Assembly: GCA_002813285.1 (NCBI GenBank) | Contig: PHTZ01000001.1 | Coordinates: 1,487,501-1,551,500, forward strand | DNA: 64,000 nucleotides | Source: Flavobacteriaceae bacterium MAR_2009_75 | GTDB lineage: Bacteria > Bacteroidota > Bacteroidia > Flavobacteriales > Flavobacteriaceae | Reading direction: 5' to 3' | Shown here: positions 36,290-45,534 of the stretch, piece by piece | How positions within the stretch are numbered: position 1 is the first letter of the stretch | Layout of the letters: each line of letters starts with the position of its first letter | The notes under the pieces: generated by a model | Seen by the model: only the letters and a program-made list of their open reading frames with translations | What the model was told of the DNA's origin: nothing | The model's database searches: none | Made by a program: the position numbers and the translations under genes

Positions 36290-36766
36290 TTATTGCGGAC
36301 TTAAAACAATGGGGATACGAAACTTGGCCTTTACGGGAATACCTCTTTTAAGTGCCGGTTTTATTGACGGTAGGCTATCGAGACCTTGTTGAATATGACC
36401 TTTAAATTCAGGAACGAGTTCATTAATATTATCAGGACCATGAACGGCCACAAGACTTACTGAACCACTCGCTTCCATCAAAAAATCGACATAAACGGTA
36501 TCGTTAACTTCCCCCTCTAGAACCAGTTCAGTTTCTTGCAAGGTATTCGATAAATGATCAAGAAAGGTTTCAGTGAAGCAGGCTCTCTGTTGCGTTTTGG
36601 CAACTGTTTCATCACAAGCTTCGAAGAGTGGGTATTTGTCTACATCTTCCCAGTTGATGCTAAGAATTTCTTCATTGACTAATTCACGGGTCTTCTTTTC
36701 GCGTGAGGCGGTCCAGTTGCACCCTGTCAAAAAACAAAGAAGTAATAATGTTATAAGGTATCGCAT
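36290..36766 (-). CDS. Lipoprotein with TonB C-terminal-like domain
   Basis: A 158-residue protein with a lipoprotein signal (LLLLCFLTGC, Cys16). The region from about residue 85 to the end (VYVDFLMEASGSVSLVAVHG to GIPVKAKFRIPIVL) has the layout of TonB C-terminal domains seen in many Bacteroidota envelope proteins. There is no TonB membrane anchor or proline linker, so energy transduction is unlikely and a periplasmic or outer-membrane binding role is more plausible. It is monocistronic or the promoter-proximal partner of ruvC (54-bp gap). Confidence 0.65.
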   Translation of the reverse strand: MRYLITLLLLCFLTGCNWTASREKKTRELVNEEILSINWEDVDKYPLFEACDETVAKTQQRACFTETFLDHLSNTLQETELVLEGEVNDTVYVDFLMEASGSVSLVAVHGPDNINELVPEFKGHIQQGLDSLPSIKPALKRGIPVKAKFRIPIVLSPQ

Positions 36767-36894
36767 TGCCCAGAATTCTAAGACGCCTTTTATTAAATGC
36801 CCCTTTTACCTAGTTCTACCTCAAAAATAGCATAATAAAATTCTAATCTCTCATTTAGGAAAGTTCTGTTACTTAAATTAAGGCTTTAGGTATT

Positions 36895-38079
36895 TCAATT
36901 CGCCAAAAAATGGATCTCCTGCTTTAATTGAGAAATACGTTTGGCCACCATCTGACCCATATAATCATCTCTTTTAGCAAAACGCCCGACGAACTTCTCG
37001 TAAAACTGCAATTTGGTCTTCGGATCTTCGTAGAGTTTATCGGCAACCGTACAAACATTGTAGTAAATAAAGGCATCATCTGGATCTTCTTGATGGGCTA
37101 ATTTATAATATTCGAAAGCTGATTTGATGTTATCTTTGTTTCTGGCAATACCCGCTAAAGCCACATATTCCTCAGCCAAAAATGGTTTTTGAACCGCGAT
37201 TGATTCTTGAATGTAATACTGGGCACTATCAATTTGACGGTCTTTCAAGAACACTTGGCCTAAATTGAAATAGGCCTCCGAGTTTTCATCGTTCAGGTGT
37301 ATTACCGTTTTGTATGCACTTTTTGCCTTTTCAAACTCCCAATTCTTAAAATAACAATATGCTAATTTTTCGTAGATAAACTCTTTCTCTTCACCAAGTT
37401 CGACCAATCGTTCAAAAAGAGGCAATGCTTTCTGGTATTCGTCATTATTGTAATAAGCCAAGGCCTGTAAATTGATGAGCGAAACATCATCAGGGTATAC
37501 CGTAAGCCCTTGGTTTAAATAGGTAAGGGCAGTTTCCTTTTCTCGCTTGGTGACAAAGTATTTACCCAGTTGAAACAAACTTCTCAAATGAGTGCTATCT
37601 TTCTCGATTGCCCTTTTATATGAATTTAGACTACTTGCGGGTTGCTCTAGCTCGCTGAAAATTTCACCTAAATAATAATGGTATTCAGGGTTTTCATCAT
37701 TCTCAGCTATCAATTTTGAGAACAATTTACGCCCTTCTTGATGAGCTTTGGTTTTGAAATATAATTTACCTAACTCAAAACCTGCAATCTGTGCTTTAGT
37801 ATTCTTGGCCACTACATCTTCGTATTGGGCAATGGCCTTGTCAAACCTACCCAAAGCACTGTAGGAACGTGCAATTTGAAGGCTTGCATTTTGCTCGTTC
37901 GACTGTGCGTAATTGTTAATGGCCTGCGTATAATTACCTAGAGCATATAGACTGTCGGCAATGGTAAAATTAGCACGCTTTTGATTAGAAGAAAGTGATT
38001 GCCCCTCTACTTCAAATGCAAGGGTTACTGTGATAGACATTATAAAAACCCGCAAGTCCGTCATCTTTACGATTGTCAT
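36895..38079 (-). CDS. TPR-repeat protein, probably periplasmic
   Basis: A 394-residue protein with a likely signal peptide (start at 38079, alternative ATG at 38064). About nine tetratricopeptide repeats follow, for example YALGNYTQAINNYAQSNE, YSALGRFDKAIAQYEDVV and AYFNLGQVFLKDRQIDSAQ. Such proteins are scaffolds for protein complexes. It is 16 bp downstream of the S41 peptidase gene, so the two are likely one operon and may work together in the envelope. Confidence 0.85.
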   Translation of the reverse strand: MTIVKMTDLRVFIMSITVTLAFEVEGQSLSSNQKRANFTIADSLYALGNYTQAINNYAQSNEQNASLQIARSYSALGRFDKAIAQYEDVVAKNTKAQIAGFELGKLYFKTKAHQEGRKLFSKLIAENDENPEYHYYLGEIFSELEQPASSLNSYKRAIEKDSTHLRSLFQLGKYFVTKREKETALTYLNQGLTVYPDDVSLINLQALAYYNNDEYQKALPLFERLVELGEEKEFIYEKLAYCYFKNWEFEKAKSAYKTVIHLNDENSEAYFNLGQVFLKDRQIDSAQYYIQESIAVQKPFLAEEYVALAGIARNKDNIKSAFEYYKLAHQEDPDDAFIYYNVCTVADKLYEDPKTKLQFYEKFVGRFAKRDDYMGQMVAKRISQLKQEIHFLAN

Positions 38080-38095
38080 TTTTCAAATAAATGTA

Positions 38096-40360
38096 CTATT
38101 GCCTGGTTAAATCTATCGCCTTGCTCAAGAACTCATCTTCTCCTGATTTAACTCCTTCAATTGTCTTAGAGAGATAGATATCGGGAAGAACACCAATGGC
38201 ATGATGCTGTGAACCATCATGTTTCACTACTTTCATACCCGTCCAACTAATTCGATATCCGCCAGGAAGTTCAAAAGAATTTACATTGCCATTCGTTCCG
38301 GCTGTTGGTTGACCGATAATTGTGGCTAAATCGTAACCTTCGATATAACCCATAAAGCTCTCGGCATAACTAATAGCCCTACCATCTGTAATAAAGATAA
38401 TTTGCTTATCACCCAAATAAGGTTCTTTAGCTTTCATTTTCCAGTTCAACTCTTCATATTCTGTCAAGTTCTTTTGGTCAGGAAAACTTATTTTCGGTAC
38501 CTGCATCCAAGACTCGGTGGTATCATTGGACTTCAATAAATGGCTAATAAAATCATGGTTACCATTGGGATAACCCCGCATATCGCATATAATCGATTTG
38601 TAGTTTTTTATCTGTGGTAATAGCTCATTGATTTTATCCATCGGAAGGAGGTCTAAATTCAAATAGAACACACTATCGTTAATCACTTGGTAGGACTCTT
38701 TTTTTGGAAGAGCGGAACGTCTCTCTCTATAAAAATCTTTATTTCTGTTGAGTGCAATTACCTTTCCATTAACTCTCAGGGTTATTTTACTATCCTTAGG
38801 ACCAAATAAACTTATATCATTAGACTTATATTCTAGCCAGCCTCTTGTACCCGCTGATATTCTTGACTGAACCTCTTTAAAATAGTCTTGGGAATTCTGT
38901 TTATTAATATGGGTGACTTCATCTCCTATCTCAAGCTCTGAAGATTCTTCGAACAGATGTGTGATGATTAGTTTGTCTTCTACCCACTCCCAAGTAATGG
39001 GAGGAGTAAAAAATTCGACTAAATCGTGCCTAACACCAACGTGTCCATCTTTCAGCAGCGCAGTAAATTTTTCTAGGGTAATCAAATGGTCTTCGTCGGT
39101 TTCATCTGTAAAGGACCTTTTTAGCGCCTCTTCTAAAGCGGCTTCCCAATCGACATCGACCACATCAAAATAGGGATAGAAATGTTGAAATACATTGAAG
39201 GTGTTAATTACATTCCCTAATCGAACGGAAAGTTGAGTTGGGTCGACAGCACTATCTTCAACTTCCTTTTTTAATGACTTTAATTTTATATTATTTCCCA
39301 GCGGAAAAGTATGGTCCTTATTGGCATAAAGTACAAGAGGAATTTGGCAGAACAGGTTCTTTCCGATTTCTTCTTCTATCAACTCTCCAAATCGTGGTTG
39401 ATAATCAAAAACCGGTGTTCCCTTTTCTTCTTTTACATCCCCCAAAAATTCAATTACGGCTGCTTTTTCCCCTTCATATTTAACTGCTGTACCTGTTTCA
39501 AAAGCATAACCATTACCCGCTTTTGTCCATTGAACACCGTCCGTTTTACTACCTAATTTTTCACTTTCAAAATCACTGTTCTTTATGGGAATGTTTACCC
39601 AATCGTTTCCCTCTTTATATTCAAGTCTGACATTATCAAAATATAATTTTCCTTTCCCTTGAAGAAAACACCCTAGAAAAAGTGATTGCGCCAAAGAATC
39701 GACTTGCCCTTTAATCTCATACTGCCGCCATTCAGTGCTTTTTATCGGCCTAGCCCCCATATTATCGAAGAAACCCATTGAACCATCTGAATTATCGACT
39801 CTGAACCATAGATTTCCTGTTCCGGTAGAACCCTCTTCCATTTTGACCCAAGCAGAATATCTAAACTCCTTTTTCTTGTACTTATCCGCCCCTATTACAG
39901 TCATCACATTGCCAAACCGATCAGCATTTTCAGTTTCATACATGCGGTTGACGCGTACACTTATATAGGGCCTTCCCTTGGTCATCATACCCGTACTTAC
40001 ACCTTTGTGTTGCCAATATGCCAATTCATAATTCTCGGGATTTTGAGGTTTTATAATAGACACATCGAATTTTGAAGGCTGTTTGCCGATTTCAAAATTT
40101 GCGGAAGGTGCTATAGGACCGAACAACTCTTTTAACGTTGTCAGCATTTGGTCTTTAGAATCGCACTTTTCGATTTGTGATGCCCCATAAATGGAAAACC
40201 TATTCCAATCAAGATCTGAAGCTTCATCACTCGGATGAAAATACTTGATGTAACCGTACGTTTTCGCAAACGTTCTGAGGTTGTTGATTTGTTGCTCACT
40301 CTGTGAAGAAACGGTCAAGCTACATAAAACCATCACCACTATTAAAAGAATATTTCTCAT
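38096..40360 (-). CDS. S41-family (tail-specific protease-like) peptidase, exported
   Basis: A 754-residue protein with a signal peptide (residues 1-19). An N-terminal region is followed by a carbohydrate-binding-like beta domain (about 110-255, containing FDNVRLEYKEG). The S41 part comes after about residue 370, with a PDZ-like segment (LEIGDEVTHINKQNS) and the protease core. The core has FITDGRAISYAESFMGYIEGY, where the Ser of SYAE is the probable nucleophile, and IIGQPTAGTNG. S41 enzymes cleave substrates from the C-terminus or process peptides. It lies 99 bp downstream of the M56 gene of module 2. Confidence 0.85.
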   Translation of the reverse strand: MRNILLIVVMVLCSLTVSSQSEQQINNLRTFAKTYGYIKYFHPSDEASDLDWNRFSIYGASQIEKCDSKDQMLTTLKELFGPIAPSANFEIGKQPSKFDVSIIKPQNPENYELAYWQHKGVSTGMMTKGRPYISVRVNRMYETENADRFGNVMTVIGADKYKKKEFRYSAWVKMEEGSTGTGNLWFRVDNSDGSMGFFDNMGARPIKSTEWRQYEIKGQVDSLAQSLFLGCFLQGKGKLYFDNVRLEYKEGNDWVNIPIKNSDFESEKLGSKTDGVQWTKAGNGYAFETGTAVKYEGEKAAVIEFLGDVKEEKGTPVFDYQPRFGELIEEEIGKNLFCQIPLVLYANKDHTFPLGNNIKLKSLKKEVEDSAVDPTQLSVRLGNVINTFNVFQHFYPYFDVVDVDWEAALEEALKRSFTDETDEDHLITLEKFTALLKDGHVGVRHDLVEFFTPPITWEWVEDKLIITHLFEESSELEIGDEVTHINKQNSQDYFKEVQSRISAGTRGWLEYKSNDISLFGPKDSKITLRVNGKVIALNRNKDFYRERRSALPKKESYQVINDSVFYLNLDLLPMDKINELLPQIKNYKSIICDMRGYPNGNHDFISHLLKSNDTTESWMQVPKISFPDQKNLTEYEELNWKMKAKEPYLGDKQIIFITDGRAISYAESFMGYIEGYDLATIIGQPTAGTNGNVNSFELPGGYRISWTGMKVVKHDGSQHHAIGVLPDIYLSKTIEGVKSGEDEFLSKAIDLTRQ

Positions 40361-40459
40361 GGCTTGTATTAAATTTCTTATAAATTAAATTTTATAGCCA
40401 TTGAATTAAAAAATTTAACTTCAATTTCACGTATTTTCTAATGGGCTTGAGATGAAATT

Positions 40460-42400
40460 TTACTGTAATTTAAAAGTTATAGGCACTGAATACGCTACCG
40501 CCACACTTTTGCCATTGTTCTTGGCCGGTTGCATTTGCGGTAATTTCTTTATGATTCTTAGGGCTTCTTGCTCCAAAGAAGGGTCCGGACCTCGATAACG
40601 AATGCCTTGAATGCTTCCATCTTCGGCAATGGTGAACATTATGGCCACCCTACCCTGTATACCTGCTTCTTGAGCATCTTGGGGGTACCTAAAATTTTTA
40701 CCGATATGTTTATGTATGCTTTTTGTAAAACAATCCTTTGGATCAGCGGCATCTTCACAACCGGGATAAATAGGAGCTTCATCAACTGTGGCAAAAGGCA
40801 ATATATTCAAATTATCCATTACGTCATCCATAGACATGCGCTGCGGGTTATTAGTTGACATTTCCACATTTGCCCCTAAGGCGTTGGTTTGAGACAATTT
40901 AAAAGTAATCGGTATTGAAAAAGGTACTTTCACCGCTTTTCCCTCGTGCACCCCCGGCGTCATTTTAGGCAAACGAGCAATGATTCTTTCGGTCTCCTCT
41001 TCCAAAAGTGGGTGTGGCCCTCGCTTTCTTATATTGGTAATACTTCCGTCTTCATTTATCGTGAACATTACAGATACGCGTCCCTGAATGCCCTGCTTTT
41101 GTGCTTCTTCTGGATACCTAAAATTTTTGCTTATATGCCTTTGTATTTTTTTTTGAAAACAAGCTCTAGGGTCCGCCGCATTTTCACAACCGGGAAAAAT
41201 AGGTACCTCCTCTACTACAGAAAAGGGAACATCTTCACCATAGCCAACAGCTACCATACTGTTTGAGCTGTGGTCAAAAATATTAAAGTCACCATCTAAA
41301 ACTTTAGACTCCAATTGCATTTGCGCCCTTATAGGCACTCCGTTGGGGCCAGAGATAAACGAACTCTCGTTCGGTGGGTTGGTAAATCTAATCGTGGTAT
41401 GATTATCTTTCAAGACCAACTTCCACTCCCCTCCCTGCTTGGAGTTCTCCATTAATCGAATGTAAAAATCTTGTTCTTCTTCCGCTGAAAGACTTTCCAC
41501 ATCGTTAACAGATATGGTATTCGCAGAAATCTCTTCCTGTAAATCCCGCTCGCAAGAGGTATAAAACAAGATACCGAACAACATCGGCACCAAAGCCAAA
41601 TATTTTAATTTCCAGATTTTTTTCGATTTTGATTTTTGTAACATGACTATTCGTTTTTTGATTAATGATGATTTAAAAAATTGATTGATGAAAGAGATGT
41701 CTTGCGTCTGAAAGACCTGCGACAACAGCAGCTCGTAATGCTCCTTTTTATTTGTCTTCGCAACTTCTGCATCGGCGATAAACTCGTGCAGTTCTGATAC
41801 CCTATTTTGATACACATAGACCAGCGGATTGAACCAGCCCACGATACGCATCAATTCAAAAAATAGGAGGTCGTAGGTATGTCTCTGACGAATATGAACC
41901 AGTTCGTGCTTGATAATATTCTCGTGTTCCGTCTCCAACACCTTATCACCCAGAAAAATGGACTTGAAAACAGAGAACGCCATATGGCTGTTGGTGATAA
42001 CAACACGGGTGAAATCTTTAAAATAATAAATATTGGCCCCCTTTCTCAGTCGATATAAACGCCACATTTTATGTGCGAACAAAAATATGGCTACCATTAC
42101 CCCACAGATAAACAAACCTTCGCCCCAAGAGATATCGAAAGGTGAACTATCAGTGTTAGCCACAACAACAGCATCATTAGCACCCCATAGATATTCGGGG
42201 TACACGTAATATCTATCGGGCACGGTCGTTTTTAGGGCTTCAATCTTTACCCAGGGTAAAATCATCGATAGAACATAGGTGCCAATTAGGTAAAATCTAT
42301 TCCATTGAAAGAAAGTCTCCCGCTTTAAAAAGAAATCGTAGATAATCAAAAACACTAATTGAAAGGCAATGCATTCTAAAAAGTACTGTACCATGGCCAT
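40460..42400 (-). CDS. BlaR1-like M56 metallopeptidase with two C-terminal TonB-like domains
   Basis: A 646-residue membrane sensor. Hydrophobic segments lie near 8-24, 37-50 and 95-112. The zinc motif HELVH is at 165-169 with HEFIAD at 205-210, followed by a fourth membrane segment (about 266-280). The periplasmic part ends in two closely similar TonB-C-type domains (about 398-502 and 542-646). Each starts with PIxPGCExAADP, contains KNFRYPxxAQ and GIQGRV, and ends VPITFKL. TonB-C domains normally contact outer-membrane receptors. The protein probably senses an envelope cue and inactivates the BlaI repressor encoded 5 bp upstream. Confidence 0.9.
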   Translation of the reverse strand: MAMVQYFLECIAFQLVFLIIYDFFLKRETFFQWNRFYLIGTYVLSMILPWVKIEALKTTVPDRYYVYPEYLWGANDAVVVANTDSSPFDISWGEGLFICGVMVAIFLFAHKMWRLYRLRKGANIYYFKDFTRVVITNSHMAFSVFKSIFLGDKVLETEHENIIKHELVHIRQRHTYDLLFFELMRIVGWFNPLVYVYQNRVSELHEFIADAEVAKTNKKEHYELLLSQVFQTQDISFINQFFKSSLIKKRIVMLQKSKSKKIWKLKYLALVPMLFGILFYTSCERDLQEEISANTISVNDVESLSAEEEQDFYIRLMENSKQGGEWKLVLKDNHTTIRFTNPPNESSFISGPNGVPIRAQMQLESKVLDGDFNIFDHSSNSMVAVGYGEDVPFSVVEEVPIFPGCENAADPRACFQKKIQRHISKNFRYPEEAQKQGIQGRVSVMFTINEDGSITNIRKRGPHPLLEEETERIIARLPKMTPGVHEGKAVKVPFSIPITFKLSQTNALGANVEMSTNNPQRMSMDDVMDNLNILPFATVDEAPIYPGCEDAADPKDCFTKSIHKHIGKNFRYPQDAQEAGIQGRVAIMFTIAEDGSIQGIRYRGPDPSLEQEALRIIKKLPQMQPAKNNGKSVAVAYSVPITFKLQ

Positions 42401-42405
42401 AAATT

Positions 42406-42798
42406 TTATTTGTCCGATTTTTGATTTTGTTCCTCAGTTTCGTCCGGTTTTTTAATATCCTTAAGTATCGATTCTAGCTCTTTCAGACTCATGTCGTTCT
42501 TTTTCATAAAGAAAGAGACCATACTTTTGAAAGAACCCTGAAAATATCCATCTACCAATTTGTTAATACTCTGATTGCTGTAATCCGATTTTTTAACCAG
42601 AGGAAAGTACAGATATCCCTTTCCTTCCTTTTCATGGTCAACAAAGCCTTTGCTTTCCAATATCCTTACAATGGTCGACACCGTATTATAGGCCGGCTTA
42701 GGTTCTGGAAGCTCTTCAATAATCGCCGCAACATTACATTTCTCGAGTTTCCACAACATCTGCATCACCTCTTCTTCTGCCTTTGTTAACTGTTTCAT
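42406..42798 (-). CDS. BlaI/MecI/CopY-family transcriptional repressor, module 2
   Basis: The start is set at the ATG at 42798 (MKQLTKAEEEVMQMLWKLE). The 9-residue upstream extension would run into the promoter. The 130-residue winged-helix protein has the recognition helix in YNTVSTIVRILESKGFVDH and a dimerisation tail. It pairs with the M56 gene 5 bp downstream. Two tandem palindromes overlap its promoter and differ in sequence from those of module 1, so the two repressors should not cross-regulate. Confidence 0.92.
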   Translation of the reverse strand: MKQLTKAEEEVMQMLWKLEKCNVAAIIEELPEPKPAYNTVSTIVRILESKGFVDHEKEGKGYLYFPLVKKSDYSNQSINKLVDGYFQGSFKSMVSFFMKKNDMSLKELESILKDIKKPDETEEQNQKSDK

Positions 42799-42826
42799 TT
42801 TATCATATTTTAAATATCCGCACAAA

Positions 42827-42867
42827 CAAATATAACTAAATTTTTAGTTTAAACTAATTTTTTAGTT
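42827..42867 (-). promoter_or_regulatory. Promoter and tandem operators of BlaI/M56 module 2
   Basis: On the minus strand TATATTTG (42834-42827) is an exact -7 box. Two 16-bp dyads, AACTAAATTTTTAGTT (42834-42849) and AACTAATTTTTTAGTT (42852-42867), lie 18 bp apart centre to centre and cover the spacer and -33 region (TTA at the right distance). This fits repression by the BlaI-type protein. Confidence 0.72.
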
Positions 42868-43021
42868 GTTAAATTTAAACCACTGTTCACTAGTCAGTTA
42901 AAACAACTTGAGATTTAAAATCAATGTTTAGGCACTGAAATAGCATCTACAAATGAAGAATTATGTAATAATTGAAAACTGTAACTTTTTCAGTTTATCT
43001 TAGTCAAACAAGAAAATTGAA

Positions 43022-43540
43022 ATGATGGATATCGCTTTGCTTATCGTGGGCTTTGTTTTTATGATTATAGGTATTCTCGGTAGTTTTTTGCCCGTTCTAC
43101 CCGGTCCGCCCTTAAGCTGGGTAGGTCTATTTTTATTGCATCTGACAATGGCGGTACCTAAAGATTGGTGGTTTCTTGGCGTAACGGCAGCAATTGCGTT
43201 GATAGTATTTGCGCTGGACTATGTTATACCCGCAATGGGCACCAAAAAATTTGGCGGCACTAAAGCTGGTATGATAGGCACCACTGTTGGCTTGGTGGTC
43301 GCCTTGATTTTCCCGTTTTTGGGTCCGTTCGGCATCATTATCTGGCCTTTTGTGGGAGCATTGGTAGGTGAACTCTTGAACAAGGCCGACAAAAAAACGG
43401 CGACTAAGGCCGCCTTTGGATCGTTTTTAGGTTTTCTTACCGGCACTTTTATAAAGTTTCTAGTTGCCATTGTTTATCTCGGCCTATTCATATCTATTGC
43501 CTGGGGGCATCGTCTTGCTCTTTTTCCTTTTTTCAATTGA
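43022..43540 (+). CDS. DUF456 membrane protein
   Basis: A 172-residue integral membrane protein with about five hydrophobic helices. The opening block (LLIVGFVFMIIGILGSFLPV, then LPGPPLSWVGLFLLHL) and the glycine-rich GTKKFGGTKAGMIGTTVGL match DUF456. Function is unknown. An alternative start is the second ATG at 43025. The next gene starts 11 bp after its stop, suggesting co-transcription with the serine hydrolase. Confidence 0.88.
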   Translation: MMDIALLIVGFVFMIIGILGSFLPVLPGPPLSWVGLFLLHLTMAVPKDWWFLGVTAAIALIVFALDYVIPAMGTKKFGGTKAGMIGTTVGLVVALIFPFLGPFGIIIWPFVGALVGELLNKADKKTATKAAFGSFLGFLTGTFIKFLVAIVYLGLFISIAWGHRLALFPFFN

Positions 43541-43551
43541 ATACCCTTAAC

Positions 43552-44880
43552 ATGAAGAGAACAACCCTTAGCATTCTAATCGGCCTTCTTTACATTATCT
43601 CAGTTGATGCTCAGAGTCTCGACACCCTCAAACTGGATGGCTTTTTTAATGCATTAGAAGTCAACGATAGGTACATGGGTAGTTTTGCCATGTCACATGA
43701 GGGAGAAATAATCTATTCAAAAGCAATCGGCCATGAGAATAGCGCTGCTCAAAAGAAATCAAGTGAAGAGACTAAATATAGAGTTGGCTCCATAACCAAG
43801 ATGTTCACTTCTGCCCTCATTTTTATGGCCGTAGAAGAAAACAAACTTAAACTTGACCAGACCCTTGACACCTACTTTCTTAAAATAAAAAACGCTGAAA
43901 AAATAACAGTTTCTCATCTACTGAACCACCGCAGTGGAATTTTGAACTTCACCAGTGTAGATGACTACCTTAAGTGGAATACACAAAAAAAGACGCGGGA
44001 AGAATTACTGAATATCATCATCGAATCACCAAGCGTTTTCGAGCCGGACAGCAAGGCGGAGTACAGTAACTCTAATTATGTTTTGCTCACTTTTATTTTA
44101 GAAGAAGTTTTCGGCAAACCCTATGCTGAACTTGTAAAAACCAGAATTGCCCAGCCCCTTGAACTAACCCACACCAAGGTAGGCTCAAAAATAGATAGTA
44201 CCAACCACGAGGCACACTCCTATGTTTATTCCCACACGAACTCCTGGAAAAAGCAACCTGAGACCCACATGTCGATTCCATTAGGTGCGGGAGCCATTAT
44301 TTCAACCCCAACCGACTTGACCAAATTTGTTGAGGGCCTGTTCGCAGAAAAGCTTATATCAGCCGAAAGTCTTGAGCAAATGAAAACCATTAAAGACAAT
44401 TATGGTATGGGCATCTTTCAAATGCCATTTTACGGCAAAAAAGGTTTCGGACATAACGGGGGCATTGATGGGTTTTCATCAGTATTGGGCGTTATTCCCG
44501 AAGATGATTTGGCGTTTGCACTTACCACTAACGGAAGCCGCTATTCTAACAACGATATACTAATTGCGGCCTTAAGCGCTTTCTATGGAAAACCCTTTGA
44601 AATTCCCACTTTTTCAAACATTGAAGTAACTTCCGAAGAACTAGATACTTATTTAGGCATTTATGCGAGCGAGCAAATTCCGCTTAAAATCACCATCACC
44701 AAAAAAGGCAATGTTCTCATAGGTCAGGCTACTGGGCAACCCTCGTTTAATTTGGAAGCCACCGAAAAAGACGTATTCGAATTCGCCCAAGCAGGGGTGC
44801 GGTTAGAATTTAATCCTAAAGAAAACACTATGGTTCTTAAACAAGGGGGAGGTGAATATAAATACACCAAAGAATACTAG
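43552..44880 (+). CDS. Serine hydrolase, beta-lactamase/penicillin-binding class C family, exported
   Basis: The start is the ATG at 43552 (MKRTTLSILIG), giving a signal peptide ending VDAQS; a TTG five codons upstream is unlikely. The 442-residue protein has the class C-type motifs: SITK (Ser nucleophile and Lys, in RVGSITKMFTSAL), the YSN motif (Tyr) in AEYSNSNYVLL, and HNGG near FGHNGGIDGFSS. A C-terminal domain follows after about residue 350. The family includes esterases, D-aminopeptidases and beta-lactamases; activity cannot be narrowed. Confidence 0.9.
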   Translation: MKRTTLSILIGLLYIISVDAQSLDTLKLDGFFNALEVNDRYMGSFAMSHEGEIIYSKAIGHENSAAQKKSSEETKYRVGSITKMFTSALIFMAVEENKLKLDQTLDTYFLKIKNAEKITVSHLLNHRSGILNFTSVDDYLKWNTQKKTREELLNIIIESPSVFEPDSKAEYSNSNYVLLTFILEEVFGKPYAELVKTRIAQPLELTHTKVGSKIDSTNHEAHSYVYSHTNSWKKQPETHMSIPLGAGAIISTPTDLTKFVEGLFAEKLISAESLEQMKTIKDNYGMGIFQMPFYGKKGFGHNGGIDGFSSVLGVIPEDDLAFALTTNGSRYSNNDILIAALSAFYGKPFEIPTFSNIEVTSEELDTYLGIYASEQIPLKITITKKGNVLIGQATGQPSFNLEATEKDVFEFAQAGVRLEFNPKENTMVLKQGGGEYKYTKEY

Positions 44881-44898
44881 CTCAGCTATCTGAACTAC

Positions 44899-45453
44899 CT
44901 AATCTGCCCAAACTACTTTATCTTCTATAGGTCTACGTGTAGCCTCTTCCAATTCACCATCATAATGCCCCATATAGAAAAAACCAAGGCATTTTTCACC
45001 ATCTTCCATCTCAAAAAACTCATCCATAAATTTGATGAGTGGCGGTGAGCTCCAATACGAACCTATACCCATTTCGGCGCAGCATAACCACATGTTCTGA
45101 ACGGCCATTGCGGTTGCGGCGACTTCTTCCCATTCCGGTAGACTTTCATTTGGATCACGTTGCATACAAATAGCGATAATCGCCCCGGCCATCTTCGGGT
45201 TTTCTATAAGTTTTTTTGCCTTCATCTGTTTTGGACTGGCCACATTCTCCATATACTTCAATGAAAGAAATAGACCGAGCTTCTCTTTCGATTCACCCAT
45301 CATTACCTTAAACCGCCAAGGTTCGGTCTTCTTATGGTTTGGTGCCCAATTGGCCGCTTGAAGAATTTTTTCAATATCGGCCTTGGCTATAGGTTTGTCG
45401 TTATATTGTGCAGGAAAGACAGAACGTCTTTTTTTAATTATATCAAATACCAC
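44899..45453 (-). CDS. Nitroreductase-family flavoprotein
   Basis: The family N-terminus VFDIIKKRRSVFPAQYND begins directly after the GTG at 45453, so that is the likely start (184 residues); a GTG at 45531 would add 26 residues with no family match. The FMN-binding blocks RRSVFP, AANWAPNHKKTEPWRF and MGIGSYWSSPP are present. The fold reduces nitroaromatics, quinones or flavins with NAD(P)H. It sits 81 bp downstream of the homogentisate dioxygenase gene on the same strand, possibly in one transcript. Confidence 0.85.
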   Translation of the reverse strand: MVFDIIKKRRSVFPAQYNDKPIAKADIEKILQAANWAPNHKKTEPWRFKVMMGESKEKLGLFLSLKYMENVASPKQMKAKKLIENPKMAGAIIAICMQRDPNESLPEWEEVAATAMAVQNMWLCCAEMGIGSYWSSPPLIKFMDEFFEMEDGEKCLGFFYMGHYDGELEEATRRPIEDKVVWAD

Positions 45454-45534
45454 AGTTGCTAATTTTACCCAAAAATACCGTTTTTCGTTTGTTCCTATTG
45501 GGGCATTATGAAAAAGATAACAAAGCGGCACCCC

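Noticed and set aside
40568-41266. Two plus-strand frames opposite the M56/TonB-C gene that resemble each other
   Set aside because: Their similarity is only the mirror of the duplicated TonB-C domains on the minus strand.
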